From: Prescottella soli
GTDB taxonomy: Bacteria; Actinomycetota; Actinomycetes; Mycobacteriales; Mycobacteriaceae
Assembly: GCF_040024445.1 (NCBI RefSeq)
Contig: NZ_CP157276.1
Location: 4,774,001 to 4,838,000, forward strand
Direction of reading: 5' to 3'
Length of the DNA: 64,000 nucleotides
The notes under the pieces were generated by a model. It saw only the letters and a program-made list of their open reading frames with translations. It had not been told where the DNA came from and made no database searches. The position numbers and the translations under genes were made by a program. This document shows positions 7,518 to 15,131 of this stretch, in pieces; the stretch's first letter is position 1, and each line of letters opens with the position of its first letter.

Positions 7518-8894
7518 ATGAGAAACACGACTGACACGACGACGGCCTCCGACACGAAACTCCCCAAGGAAATCTGGGTCCTCGTCGTGTCGGCGTTCAT
7601 CGTCGCCGTCGGGTTCGGCATCGTGGCGCCCGCGCTGCCGCAGTTCGCCCGCAGCTTCGACGTCGGCTTCACCGCGGCCAGCGCCGTGATCAGCGCGTTC
7701 GCGCTCATGCGCCTGATCTTTGCGCCGATGAGCGGCGCCCTCGTACAGAAGCTGGGGGAGCGGCCCACCTATCTGTCCGGGCTGCTCATCACCGCGATGT
7801 CGACGGGCGCGTGTGCCTTCGCGCAGGACTATTGGCAGTTGCTGGTCTTCCGGGCGCTCGGCGGCATCGGCTCCACGATGTTCACCGTCTCGGCACTGGG
7901 CCTGCTGATCCGCATGTCGCCGCCGGGCGGTCGGGGTCGGGTGTCCGGCGTGTACTCGGGGGCGTTCCTCATCGGCACCATCACCGGTCCGCTGTTCGGC
8001 GGCGCGCTGTCCACGTTCGGGCTGCGGATCCCGTTCGTGATCTACGCCGTCGCGCTGCTGGTGGCCGCGTCCGTCGTGTACTTCGCGCTCCGGAAGTCGC
8101 ATCTCGCCGAGCCCGAGGGGGAGAGCGGGCTGCGCACGATGACGCTGCGCGAGGGCCTGCGGTCGTCGACGTTCCGGGCGTCGCTCGGCTCGAATCTCGT
8201 GACCGGCTGGGTGATCTTCGGTGTCCGGATCTCGCTCGTGCCACTGTTCGTCGTCGAGGTCCTGGGCGGCGACGAGGCGACGGCGGCCATCGCGCTGACC
8301 GTGTTCGCGCTCGGCAACGCCGCGGTCCTGATGCGGTCCGGGCGGATGTCCGACCGCATCGGCCGCAAGCCGTTCGTCCTGCTCGGACTGGTGATCTGCG
8401 GGGCGGCCACGATCGCGATGGGGCAGACCGACAACATCGTCCTCTTCTATCTCGCGACGGCGGTGTGCGGCGTGGGCTCGGGTGTCATGGGCCCGGCGCA
8501 GCAGGCGGCGGTGGCCGACGTCATCGGGTCCCAGCGGCGCGGTGGCCCGCTGCTGGCGTCGTTCCAGATGATGAACGACGTCGGCGCGTTCGCCGGCCCG
8601 CTCGTCGCGGGCGTTGTCGCGCAGAAGTGGTCCTTCGAGGCGGCGTGGGCCGTGACCGGCGTCATCATGCTGCTGCCGACCCTGCTGTGGATCTTCGCGC
8701 CCAAGGGCCGCCTCGGCGATCACCCGGACGGCACCGCCGACGCGGACGACTCAGCCGGGCACCCCGACGCCGATGAGCGCACCCACGAGATAGGTGGCGC
8801 AGACCGCGATCGCGCCGAACAGCAGCTGCCTGGCGGCGCCGCGGATCTTGGACTGGGCGGTGAAGTGCGCCGCGAGCGCGCCCGCGAGCAGTAG
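7518..8894 (+). CDS. Major facilitator superfamily exporter
   Basis: This 458-residue membrane protein has about 12 hydrophobic segments (residues about 20-400). It resembles the drug:H+ antiporter branch (DHA1 type): SFDVGFTAASAVISAFALMR in helix 2 and a loop with GALVQKLGERP (motif A-like). The substrate is unknown. The hydrophobic core ends near LLWIFAPKG, after which about 60 charged residues follow and read across 144 bases of the convergent VIT-like gene. That tail looks nonfunctional, as if an original stop near 8750 had been lost. A TACATT hexamer lies 8 bases before the ATG. Confidence 0.85.
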   Translation: MRNTTDTTTASDTKLPKEIWVLVVSAFIVAVGFGIVAPALPQFARSFDVGFTAASAVISAFALMRLIFAPMSGALVQKLGERPTYLSGLLITAMSTGACAFAQDYWQLLVFRALGGIGSTMFTVSALGLLIRMSPPGGRGRVSGVYSGAFLIGTITGPLFGGALSTFGLRIPFVIYAVALLVAASVVYFALRKSHLAEPEGESGLRTMTLREGLRSSTFRASLGSNLVTGWVIFGVRISLVPLFVVEVLGGDEATAAIALTVFALGNAAVLMRSGRMSDRIGRKPFVLLGLVICGAATIAMGQTDNIVLFYLATAVCGVGSGVMGPAQQAAVADVIGSQRRGGPLLASFQMMNDVGAFAGPLVAGVVAQKWSFEAAWAVTGVIMLLPTLLWIFAPKGRLGDHPDGTADADDSAGHPDADERTHEIGGADRDRAEQQLPGGAADLGLGGEVRRERAREQ

Positions 8895-9482
8895 ACCGGC
8901 GCCGCCCACCGCGAGCCCGGCGACGAGCGACTCGTAGCCCAGCAGGTAGGGGAGCAGCGGGATGATCGCACCGATCGCGAACATCACGAACGACGACCCG
9001 GCGGCCACCGCCGGGGACGGCTTCTCGTTGGGGTTCACGCCCAGCTCGTGCGTGACGTGGATCTCGACGGCCCGTTCGGTGTCCGCGTGGACCTCCGCCG
9101 CGGCGGCGGTCGCGGTCTGCGCACTCATGCCCATCGAGGTGAAGGTCTCCACCAGTTCGGCTTCCTCCGCCTCGGGGTGCGTGCGAAGCGCCCGCCGCTC
9201 GACCCGCACCTCGGCGTCGATCTGCTCGTTGGACGTCTTGACCGAGGTGTACTCGCCGAGCGCCATCGAGAACGCGCCCGCGACCAGGCCGGCCACGCCG
9301 CTGAGGACGACGGTGTGCGCCGCGACGCCCGCGCCGCCGACGCCGGCGATCAGCGACGTGTTGGTGACCAGTCCGTCCATCGCGCCGAACACGGCCGCGC
9401 GCAGCCAGCCCCCCGAGACGTCGGAGTGGGTGTGGTCGAAGTCGTGCGGCATGGAGGCGATGTCCGGTGTTGCAGCGTTCAC
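8751..9482 (-). CDS. VIT1/CCC1-family iron or manganese transporter
   Basis: This 243-residue membrane protein of the VIT family moves Fe2+ or Mn2+ in plants and yeast vacuoles; bacterial members are probably metal exporters. It shows AAVFGAMDGLVTNTSLIAGV in helix 1 and AGAFSMALGEYTSVKT, the family hallmark. A cytoplasmic metal-binding stretch rich in Glu follows (residues about 85-140, with AEEAELVETF and a HADTERAVEIH segment). Three C-terminal membrane segments follow. A 144-base 3' overlap with the MFS gene means the two are read convergently across each other. Confidence 0.85.
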   Translation of the reverse strand: MNAATPDIASMPHDFDHTHSDVSGGWLRAAVFGAMDGLVTNTSLIAGVGGAGVAAHTVVLSGVAGLVAGAFSMALGEYTSVKTSNEQIDAEVRVERRALRTHPEAEEAELVETFTSMGMSAQTATAAAAEVHADTERAVEIHVTHELGVNPNEKPSPAVAAGSSFVMFAIGAIIPLLPYLLGYESLVAGLAVGGAGLLLAGALAAHFTAQSKIRGAARQLLFGAIAVCATYLVGALIGVGVPG

Positions 9483-9546
9483 GAACCAGAACCTAGCTGG
9501 GAAAACGTCATTGATCTAGAAAGCGCAGGCATACCTGTTCGGTACC

Positions 9547-10044
9547 GTGTGGGGCGTGTGGATACGCATTGTGAGCCTCCTCGCGCGCTTCGGCCTGGCC
9601 GCGGTGTGGCTGATCTCCGGGTGGATCAAGTTCATCGATCCCACCCAGACGGTCGTCGCCGTCCGGGCCTATCAGTTGCTGCCGGAGGACCTGGTGCGGC
9701 CGGTGGCGTACACGATGCCGATGTTCGAGATCGCCCTCGGACTGTTCCTGGTGATCGGTCTCGGGGTGCGCGTGGTGGCCGCCGCGTCGAGCGCGATGCT
9801 GCTCGTGCTGATCGGCGTGATCATCTCGGTGTGGGCGCGCGGCCTGTCGATCGACTGCGGATGCTTCGGCGGAGGCGGCGCCGCCGACGTCGGCTCCTGG
9901 GACTACGTGCGGGAGATCGCCCGAGATGTCGGGTTCCTGGCGTTGGCGGTGTGGCTCGTGATCTTCCCGCGCAGCCCGCTGTCCCTCGGGCCGCGGTCTC
10001 GCGCCCCGTTCTCAGTGCCCGCTCAGGCAGCGGTGGCAGAGTAA
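9547..10044 (+). CDS. MauE/DoxX-type membrane protein
   Basis: This is a 165-residue protein with four membrane helices, the GTG at 9547 being the likely start. It shows the MauE/DoxX pattern: FGLAAVWLISGWIKFIDP in helix 1 and a periplasm-facing CGCFGG motif (Cys104, Cys106). MauE-like proteins supply reducing or oxidising equivalents to periplasmic or extracytoplasmic thiol proteins. The next gene encodes a membrane-anchored DsbA-like protein 86 bases downstream, so the two probably form a redox relay. A terminal segment of about 25 residues is soluble and Pro/Ser-rich. Confidence 0.8.
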   Translation: MWGVWIRIVSLLARFGLAAVWLISGWIKFIDPTQTVVAVRAYQLLPEDLVRPVAYTMPMFEIALGLFLVIGLGVRVVAAASSAMLLVLIGVIISVWARGLSIDCGCFGGGGAADVGSWDYVREIARDVGFLALAVWLVIFPRSPLSLGPRSRAPFSVPAQAAVAE

Positions 10045-10130
10045 GGCCCGAGTAGTGCCTGGACACGGTCACGTGACAGGCACTTCGGTCAGTTCCGAAC
10101 GGATCTCACACCCATGACGAAGGACGAGAA

Positions 10131-10880
10131 GTGAGTTCGAAGAAACCGAAGTCGGTCAAGTACAACCCCCAGCCGACGTCCAGCAAGGCCACGTACATCA
10201 TCGGCGGTCTCGCGATCGTGGTGATCGCGGCACTGGTGATCGGCGGCGTCTTGCTGACGAAGAGCAACGACGAGCCGCGCAACGCCGGCTACGGCGCGGT
10301 ACAGAACTCGGCCGTCCAGGTGACGATGGAGGACGCCGGTGTGGTGCGCCTCGGCCTTCCCGACGTGACGAACACGATCGACATGTTCGAGGACCCGATG
10401 TGCCCCTACTGCGCGCAGCTCGAGCAGAAGCACGGCCAGGAGGTGGCGCAGGCCATCGACGAGGGCAAGCTCGCGGTCCGGTACCACATCCTCAACTTCC
10501 TGAACCGGCTCTCGGCCAGCGGCGACTACTCGACCCGTGCCGTTGCCGCATCGCAGTGCGTCGCCCAGAGCGGCGACGCGATCGCCTACTCCAAGTTCCA
10601 CGGTGAGCTGTTCTCCCCGGCCAACCAGCCGCCCGAGAACGGCAAGTCCGACCTGTCGAACGAGGACCTCGCGAAGCTCGCGAGCGACGCCGGTGCCAAC
10701 GAGGCGACCGTCAACTGCATCACCAGCGGCGAGCGGATGCAGCAGGCAGCAGCGGACGCCGAGACCGGTCGCGCGGCCCTTGCCGCGTCCGGCGCGACCG
10801 GCACCCCGGCCGTCATCCACAACGGCCAGGAGGTCGACGCCCTCGGCAACGACAGCTGGGTGTCCGAGGTGTCGCAGTAA
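10131..10880 (+). CDS. Membrane-anchored DsbA-like thiol-disulfide oxidoreductase
   Basis: This 249-residue protein has a GTG start with GGACGAGAA just upstream. A short basic N-terminus is followed by one transmembrane anchor (about residues 21-43) and an extracytoplasmic DsbA/thioredoxin-fold domain with Cys91-Pro-Tyr-Cys94. A cis-proline loop is visible near the end (ATGTPAVIHNG). It likely forms or exchanges disulfides in exported proteins. The MauE-type gene upstream is its probable membrane electron partner. Stem-loop DNA follows at 10887-10917. It resembles the mycobacterial DsbA-like family, but I cannot assign a one-to-one orthologue. Confidence 0.88.
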   Translation: MSSKKPKSVKYNPQPTSSKATYIIGGLAIVVIAALVIGGVLLTKSNDEPRNAGYGAVQNSAVQVTMEDAGVVRLGLPDVTNTIDMFEDPMCPYCAQLEQKHGQEVAQAIDEGKLAVRYHILNFLNRLSASGDYSTRAVAASQCVAQSGDAIAYSKFHGELFSPANQPPENGKSDLSNEDLAKLASDAGANEATVNCITSGERMQQAAADAETGRAALAASGATGTPAVIHNGQEVDALGNDSWVSEVSQ

Positions 10881-10886
10881 CAGCGC

Positions 10887-10917
10887 CCGGTGGCCGGCCC
10901 TTCGGGTCGGCCACCGG
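10887..10917 (+). terminator. Stem-loop after the DsbA-like gene
   Basis: CCGGTGGCCGGCCC and GGTCGGCCACCGG can pair around a TTCG loop, with one bulged base, starting 7 bases after the stop codon. No T-run follows, so it may be a Rho-assisted terminator or an mRNA 3' stabiliser. Confidence 0.55.
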
Positions 10918-11024
10918 CGGGCCTCACGCCTCTGACCAGGCGATTTGTAGCCCGCGACGGCGATGGTGTAACTTTCTTTCAGCGCAAGGGAGTCACTCCG
11001 GAAGCGCAGAGAACAACTCAACAC

Positions 11025-11097
11025 GGGGCTATGGCGCAGCTGGTAGCGCACCACACTGGCAGTGTGGGGGTCAGGGGTTCGAGTCCCCTTAGCTCCA
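11025..11097 (+). tRNA. tRNA-Ala, anticodon GGC
   Basis: The 73 bases fold into a standard cloverleaf. The acceptor is GGGGCTA/TAGCTCC with discriminator A, the D-arm GCGC/GCGC, the anticodon arm CCACA-CTGGCAG-TGTGG with anticodon GGC at 11058-11060, and the T-arm AGGGG-TTCGAGT-CCCCT. No CCA is encoded. GGC reads alanine codons GCC/GCU, the dominant Ala codons here. A strong terminator follows after 6 bases. Confidence 0.96.
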
Positions 11098-11103
11098 CTC
11101 CGA

Positions 11104-11145
11104 AACTCCGGGCCACGATCATCCGATCGTGGCCCGGAGTTTTTT
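11104..11145 (+). terminator. Intrinsic terminator after tRNA-Ala
   Basis: AACTCCGGGCCACGATC and its exact complement flank an ATCC loop (stem 17 bp) and are followed by six T residues. It is a textbook intrinsic terminator for the tRNA transcript. It also lies before the convergent GNAT gene at 11175. Confidence 0.93.
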
Positions 11146-11174
11146 CTACGTCCGCATCGAGGTGGCCCTCGGCG

Positions 11175-11663
11175 TCAGCGCACGGCCTTGGCCAGATGGA
11201 CGAGGTCGTAGCCGCCCGGCGTTGCGGTGCGGTGGGACTCGACGTAGCCGAACCTCGCGTAGAGGCGGAGATTCGCGGCGCTGTGTTCCCCGGTGAACAG
11301 TCGCAGCGTCGTCACCGACTCCGGCACGCGCTGCTCGGCGAGCGTCAGGAGCCGGCTCCCCAGCCCGCGGCCCTGTAGGTCCGGAACCACCACCAACCGC
11401 CCCAGTTCGGCCTCGCGGGGGTGAGCGGGGTCGATACGGAGGCGCACCGCCGCGACGAGCCGGGAGCGTTCTCCACGCAATCCCAGAGCGAGGACGTCGG
11501 GGTCCCGCAGTTCGGCCGCCAGATCCGCGAGCGACTGCGTCAGCGGCGGCAGCTGCGCGTCGGCGTGCGCCCGCGCCTCGGTGACGTACGCGGCGCGCTG
11601 CAGAGTCAGCAGTTCGCCCGCGTCGGCTTCGTTCATGATCACGACCGATTCCACGGAAGCCAT
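11175..11663 (-). CDS. GNAT-family N-acetyltransferase
   Basis: This is a 162-residue protein when started at the ATG at 11663 (MASVESVVIMNEADAG). The open frame extends to 11840, but the extra part is Arg/Pro-rich low-complexity sequence opposite the ABM gene. The acetyl-CoA site reads LGRLVVVPDLQGRGLGSRLL (R/Q-x-x-G-x-G/A), followed by RLYARFGYV near the end. The substrate is unknown. It is convergent with tRNA-Ala and follows the ABM-fold gene on the same strand with a short gap. Confidence 0.82.
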   Translation of the reverse strand: MASVESVVIMNEADAGELLTLQRAAYVTEARAHADAQLPPLTQSLADLAAELRDPDVLALGLRGERSRLVAAVRLRIDPAHPREAELGRLVVVPDLQGRGLGSRLLTLAEQRVPESVTTLRLFTGEHSAANLRLYARFGYVESHRTATPGGYDLVHLAKAVR

Positions 11664-11707
11664 CCTGGCCGAACCGGACGTCGCGGGCGACGGGATTGCG
11701 TGCGGCG

Positions 11708-12004
11708 CTAGACGGAGTCGACGTCCTCGTAGTGCTCGACGGTGGGGAACGGGTCGTAGAAGTGATGCAGCAGGCGGCGCCACTCCTGGTACTCGGGCGA
11801 GCCCCGGAACCCCTCGGTGTGCGCCTCGAGGGTGTCCCACTCGACGAGGAGAAGGTAGGCGTCGGGGCGTTCGACGCAGCGGGACAGGCGGAGACGCCGG
11901 AATCCGGGCATCCCGGCGATGATCTGCTTCGCCCGACCGAACGCCGACTCGAACTCGGCCGTGTGTCCGGGCTTCACCTGCAGAGGCGCGTGCTCGAGGA
12001 TCAT
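11708..12004 (-). CDS. ABM-fold antibiotic biosynthesis monooxygenase-like protein
   Basis: This 98-residue ferredoxin-like dimeric alpha/beta protein belongs to the ABM family. It begins ILEHAPLQVKPGHTAEFE and carries the LLLVEWDTLEAHTEGFR strand-helix typical of the family. Members act as cofactor-free monooxygenases or heme-degrading or binding enzymes. No IsdG-type catalytic triad can be asserted, so the exact role is open. It is probably cotranscribed with the downstream GNAT gene. Confidence 0.78.
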   Translation of the reverse strand: MILEHAPLQVKPGHTAEFESAFGRAKQIIAGMPGFRRLRLSRCVERPDAYLLLVEWDTLEAHTEGFRGSPEYQEWRRLLHHFYDPFPTVEHYEDVDSV

Positions 12005-12240
12005 CAGCGAATCCTCGCAGACGGTGCCAGGTGGTGGCGTGGAGTCATCTCACACGCCACCACCCGACGGCTCACCCGGGCAGGGGGGGGGAATCGCCGG
12101 GTGAGCGCCGTTGCTGCCCAGGGGGGAGGGGCAACTTTTTGAACTGTAGTGCAATTTGTGGCGTGAGGCACGTCGGCGGGTCGGCAGGACCGCTCAGTGG
12201 GACGTCGGGGTCCCGGATTCGGGTGCGTACGCTGGTGCGC

Positions 12241-12867
12241 GTGCCGCCTTCCGAACCAGTGGACATGCAGGTTGACGGGCGCAGTCTGCGCTACGCGGGC
12301 CGGCGTGACGAACTTCTCAGCGCAATCACCGAGTACGTCATCGAGAACGGCGTTGCAGGGCTGTCGATGCGCCCCCTCGCGAAGCAGATCGGGGTGTCGC
12401 ACGCGTCGCTCCTGCATCACTTCGGCACCAAGGAGAATCTCCTCGCCGAGGTCATCGAGAACATGCGGCGCGAGTCGATACCGCCGGCCCTGCTCTCGGG
12501 CGCCGCAGACGATCCGCTCGCACTGTTGACGGCGTGGTGGGCAGATCGCACCTCCGAGCCGGTCCTGCGCCGGTTCCGGGTGATGCTCGAGATCTATGTC
12601 CAGGCCGTGCTCGAACCTGAGCGGTACGAGCGCTTTCTCGACCGGTTCGTCGGGCAGTGGGTGTCCGCCCTCGAGGCCGGCCTGCGGGGAGCCGGGTGCC
12701 CCGACGGGCAGGTCACGCCGACGGCGACCCTCCTCCTCGCACAGATGCGGGGTCTGTCGCTGGACCTGCTCGGCACCGGTGACCGCGAGCGGGTCGATGA
12801 GGCCTTCGCGTTGCTGCGCGACGAACTCGCCGCGCGTGTCGAGCGGTGGCGCGGCACTCGCGTCTAG
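12241..12867 (+). CDS. TetR-family regulator
   Basis: This is a 208-residue protein from the GTG at 12241; an ATG at 12265 is the alternative. TACGCT lies 7 bases before the GTG and no Shine-Dalgarno is seen, which fits a leaderless message. The N-terminal HTH covers about residues 20-65 (AITEYVIENGVAGLSMRPLA, then GVSHASLLHHFGTKENLL). The C-terminal helical half is a ligand pocket of unknown specificity. The next gene is a secreted lipase whose promoter contains GACCGGTCGGT, a TetR-operator-like half-palindrome. This regulator may therefore control it. Confidence 0.82.
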   Translation: MPPSEPVDMQVDGRSLRYAGRRDELLSAITEYVIENGVAGLSMRPLAKQIGVSHASLLHHFGTKENLLAEVIENMRRESIPPALLSGAADDPLALLTAWWADRTSEPVLRRFRVMLEIYVQAVLEPERYERFLDRFVGQWVSALEAGLRGAGCPDGQVTPTATLLLAQMRGLSLDLLGTGDRERVDEAFALLRDELAARVERWRGTRV

Positions 12868-12917
12868 GTCGCAGATTGTCCAGTAGTCGATCGCGGGCAT
12901 AGCTCGACCCGAATTGC

Positions 12918-12946
12918 TTGACCGGTCGGTAAGGCTACTTTAAGGT
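12918..12946 (+). promoter_or_regulatory. Promoter/operator candidate before the lipase gene
   Basis: TTGACC at 12918-12923 and TAAGGT about 17 bases later form a reasonable sigma-A-type promoter. The -35 box overlaps GACCGGTCGGT, which contains the self-complementary ACCGGT and resembles half of CCGACCGGTCGG-type TetR sites. The adjacent TetR gene makes it a plausible repressor target. The assignment is inferred. Confidence 0.4.
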
Positions 12947-13049
12947 CTGTGTGCCGGCGCGAGAGTGGCCTGGCGCACTCCGCGTCCAGCTGTCGTTTCC
13001 GGTGTCGCGGTGTGCGATTCGCGCACGGAACGACAGTGAGGAGAATCAC

Positions 13050-14222
13050 GTGACCAGTCGACTACGGACATTCCTGGTGGCGGCGGGCGCTGCTGCTGTG
13101 GCAGTGGCGGCAGCCGCCGCGCCCGCGACGGCTGCCCCCGCGACCGAGGCTCCGGGGATGGTGACCCAGGTCAGCGAGCTGCCGGCCGACCGCTGGCTCC
13201 CGGGGGTGGCGAAGGCGTCGCTGCTGACGTACTGGTCGCAGGGGCCGCAGGACGCGCCGATGCTCAGCACCGGCGTGGTCTACGTCCCGGAAGGCAACGC
13301 TCCCGAGGGCGGTTGGCCCGTCGTCTCGTACGCGCACGGCACGACGGGCGTCGCCGATCAGTGCGCGCCCAGCTCCAAGCCGCCGCTGGACCGGACGGTG
13401 AAGAGCTTGGGGCACTGGTTGTCCCAGGGTTACGCCGTGGTCGCAACCGACTACGTGGGCCTCGGTACGCCCGGTGTGCACCCGTACCTCGACGGCCGCT
13501 CGGCCGCGCACAGCGTGATCGACATGGTGCGCGCCGCCCGGTCCACCGAGCCGTCGCTGTCCGACAAGTGGGTGGCGATGGGGCAGTCGCAGGGTGGCCA
13601 GGCGACGATGTTCACCGCCCGGTTGGCCACCGGGTACGCCCCCGAGCTCGACTATCGCGGCGCCGTCGCGACCGGAGTGCCGTCGAACATCGAGAACCTG
13701 CTCCCGCTGGGCGGCCCGGCGTTCCCGAAGCTCCCACTCAAGGGCACCACGGTCTACATCGCCAACGTGCTCGACGGCCTGCGCGCGGCCCTTCCGGACG
13801 TCGACGTGAACTCGTACCTGACCCCGCTCGGCCGGACCATCCTCGACGACGTCGAGGTCAACCTCTGCTACTCCGACGCGAAGGCGAAGTACGCCGACGT
13901 CTCGATCGGTCAGCTGCTGTCGAAGCCGCTGGACGACGAGATCGTCGGTGCCGCGCGGAACATCCTCACGGTGCCGACGAGCGGCTACGACAAGCCGATC
14001 TTCATCGGCCAGGGCCTGCAGGACGTCGACGTCCCCGCGCCGCTGACCTTCAAGCTGGCAGCCGACCTCGCCGTGAACGGTGTCGACTTCGCGTTCCGCA
14101 CCTACCCGACCGATCACCTCGGCACCGTGCCGGCGTCGGAGAAGGACAGCACGCCGTTCGTCGCGGCGCTGTTCGCGGGGCAGAAGCCCTGCACCGGTAG
14201 CTCGTGCTCGGGTTCGAGCTAG
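13050..14222 (+). CDS. Secreted lipase / alpha-beta hydrolase (LIP family)
   Basis: This 390-residue exported hydrolase starts at the GTG at 13050 behind GTGAGGAG. A Sec signal peptide is clear (basic VTSRLR, an Ala/Val core, cleavage near ATAAPA, about residue 35). The secretory-lipase pattern follows, with SYAHGTTGVADQCAPS as the oxyanion region and the nucleophile elbow GQSQGG. An Asp in the DVDVPAP region and a His in YPTDHLGT complete the triad. It probably cleaves lipid esters outside the cell. The last residues form a Cys/Ser-rich tail. A bidirectional terminator follows. Confidence 0.88.
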   Translation: MTSRLRTFLVAAGAAAVAVAAAAAPATAAPATEAPGMVTQVSELPADRWLPGVAKASLLTYWSQGPQDAPMLSTGVVYVPEGNAPEGGWPVVSYAHGTTGVADQCAPSSKPPLDRTVKSLGHWLSQGYAVVATDYVGLGTPGVHPYLDGRSAAHSVIDMVRAARSTEPSLSDKWVAMGQSQGGQATMFTARLATGYAPELDYRGAVATGVPSNIENLLPLGGPAFPKLPLKGTTVYIANVLDGLRAALPDVDVNSYLTPLGRTILDDVEVNLCYSDAKAKYADVSIGQLLSKPLDDEIVGAARNILTVPTSGYDKPIFIGQGLQDVDVPAPLTFKLAADLAVNGVDFAFRTYPTDHLGTVPASEKDSTPFVAALFAGQKPCTGSSCSGSS

Positions 14223-14249
14223 TCGGAGTCGTCGAGCTCTGAGTCGGAA

Positions 14250-14288
14250 ACGGTAGTACCGCAACGTAATTCGTTGCGGTACTACCGT
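14250..14288. terminator. Bidirectional terminator between convergent lipase and fhuF-like genes
   Basis: ACGGTAGTACCGCAACG and its exact complement (17 bp) surround a TAATT loop between the two stop codons. The stem is symmetric and can act on both strands. The final base touches the stop codon of the fhuF-like gene. Confidence 0.85.
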
Positions 14289-15025
14289 CATCCGAGCTGG
14301 TCGGGGTGCGAGTCGGCGCTCTGCGGGATCAGCACGCAGTCGCTGCAGTAGCCGGCATCGGGTGTCCGGTAGAACAGGCAACAACTGCGGCGACGGTGGC
14401 CGGCATCTGTCCACTCGATCATGTGTGTCAGGCGGTGATCGGCGAGAATCCGCTCGGCGGCGGTGATGGCCGTGGTGTGAGTCCTGCCGTCGAGGATCCG
14501 AGCGGAGCCGATCAATGCCGAGGCCGCATCGCCCCACAGCACCAGATCCGACATCGGTGCGACGGCTCGGATTGCGGCGATCAGGGGCACGAGGTGTCGG
14601 TCCAGCACCATGTCTCGCGCGAGCGCAGTCATGTCCCCGCCCTCCATGCCGCGGGGGTCACGCAGGTGCAGGTCGATTCGGCCCCGATCCTCGCGCCACA
14701 ACAGATGTTCGGGATCGAGCACAGGGAGCAGTCGCCCTCGCACGATCGAGCCGAGCGTGACCGACCACAGCCGCGCGGCGTAGCCCATGAGCAGCGTCGA
14801 CGCGGCGACCCGCTGCTCGTCGGTGTCGATCTGCGCGCCCACGTGGGTGACGACGGTGGCGAGGGTCTCCGCATCGTCGTACAGGCGTCCGGTGGGGCGC
14901 CAGAGTCCCGGGCCGGGCTCGCCGGTGGTGACGGTGAAGTACGGGCCGACGGTCGCCAGGTCGGCGAAGGTCTCGGCGACCGCGGTCGGTGAGGACGCGC
15001 GGCAGTCTCGTGGCTGTCGGATCAT
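14288..15025 (-). CDS. FhuF-like ferric-siderophore reductase
   Basis: This is a 245-residue protein from the ATG at 15025. The longer frame reaching 15283 runs antisense to the GTPase gene. The C-terminus carries CC-x10-C-x2-C (SCCLFYRTPDAGYCSDC), the unusual [2Fe-2S] signature of FhuF, which reduces Fe(III) in imported siderophores in the cytoplasm. The N-terminal part (PYFTVTTGEPGPGLWRP) fits FhuF-like proteins of actinobacteria. It is divergent from the COG0523 GTPase gene across 106 bases. I could not find a clear IdeR box there. Confidence 0.8.
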   Translation of the reverse strand: MIRQPRDCRASSPTAVAETFADLATVGPYFTVTTGEPGPGLWRPTGRLYDDAETLATVVTHVGAQIDTDEQRVAASTLLMGYAARLWSVTLGSIVRGRLLPVLDPEHLLWREDRGRIDLHLRDPRGMEGGDMTALARDMVLDRHLVPLIAAIRAVAPMSDLVLWGDAASALIGSARILDGRTHTTAITAAERILADHRLTHMIEWTDAGHRRRSCCLFYRTPDAGYCSDCVLIPQSADSHPDQLG

Positions 15026-15131
15026 CGCCTCCCTCGATCCGGGGTCGTAATTCCCCACAATCCCGTCAAAATATCCAGCCTCGAGGCTAGTACGATGGCC
15101 GGTCGGTGTTGTCGGCGGCGCGGAGGTCGGG

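Noticed and set aside
11025-11145. Integration site of a prophage or ICE at tRNA-Ala
   Set aside because: The tRNA is intact, a terminator follows, and no integrase, attachment-site repeat or phage gene is nearby.
15026-15131. Cobalamin riboswitch before the CobW-like GTPase and BluB
   Set aside because: The 106-base intergenic region is too short and lacks the B12-box sequence.
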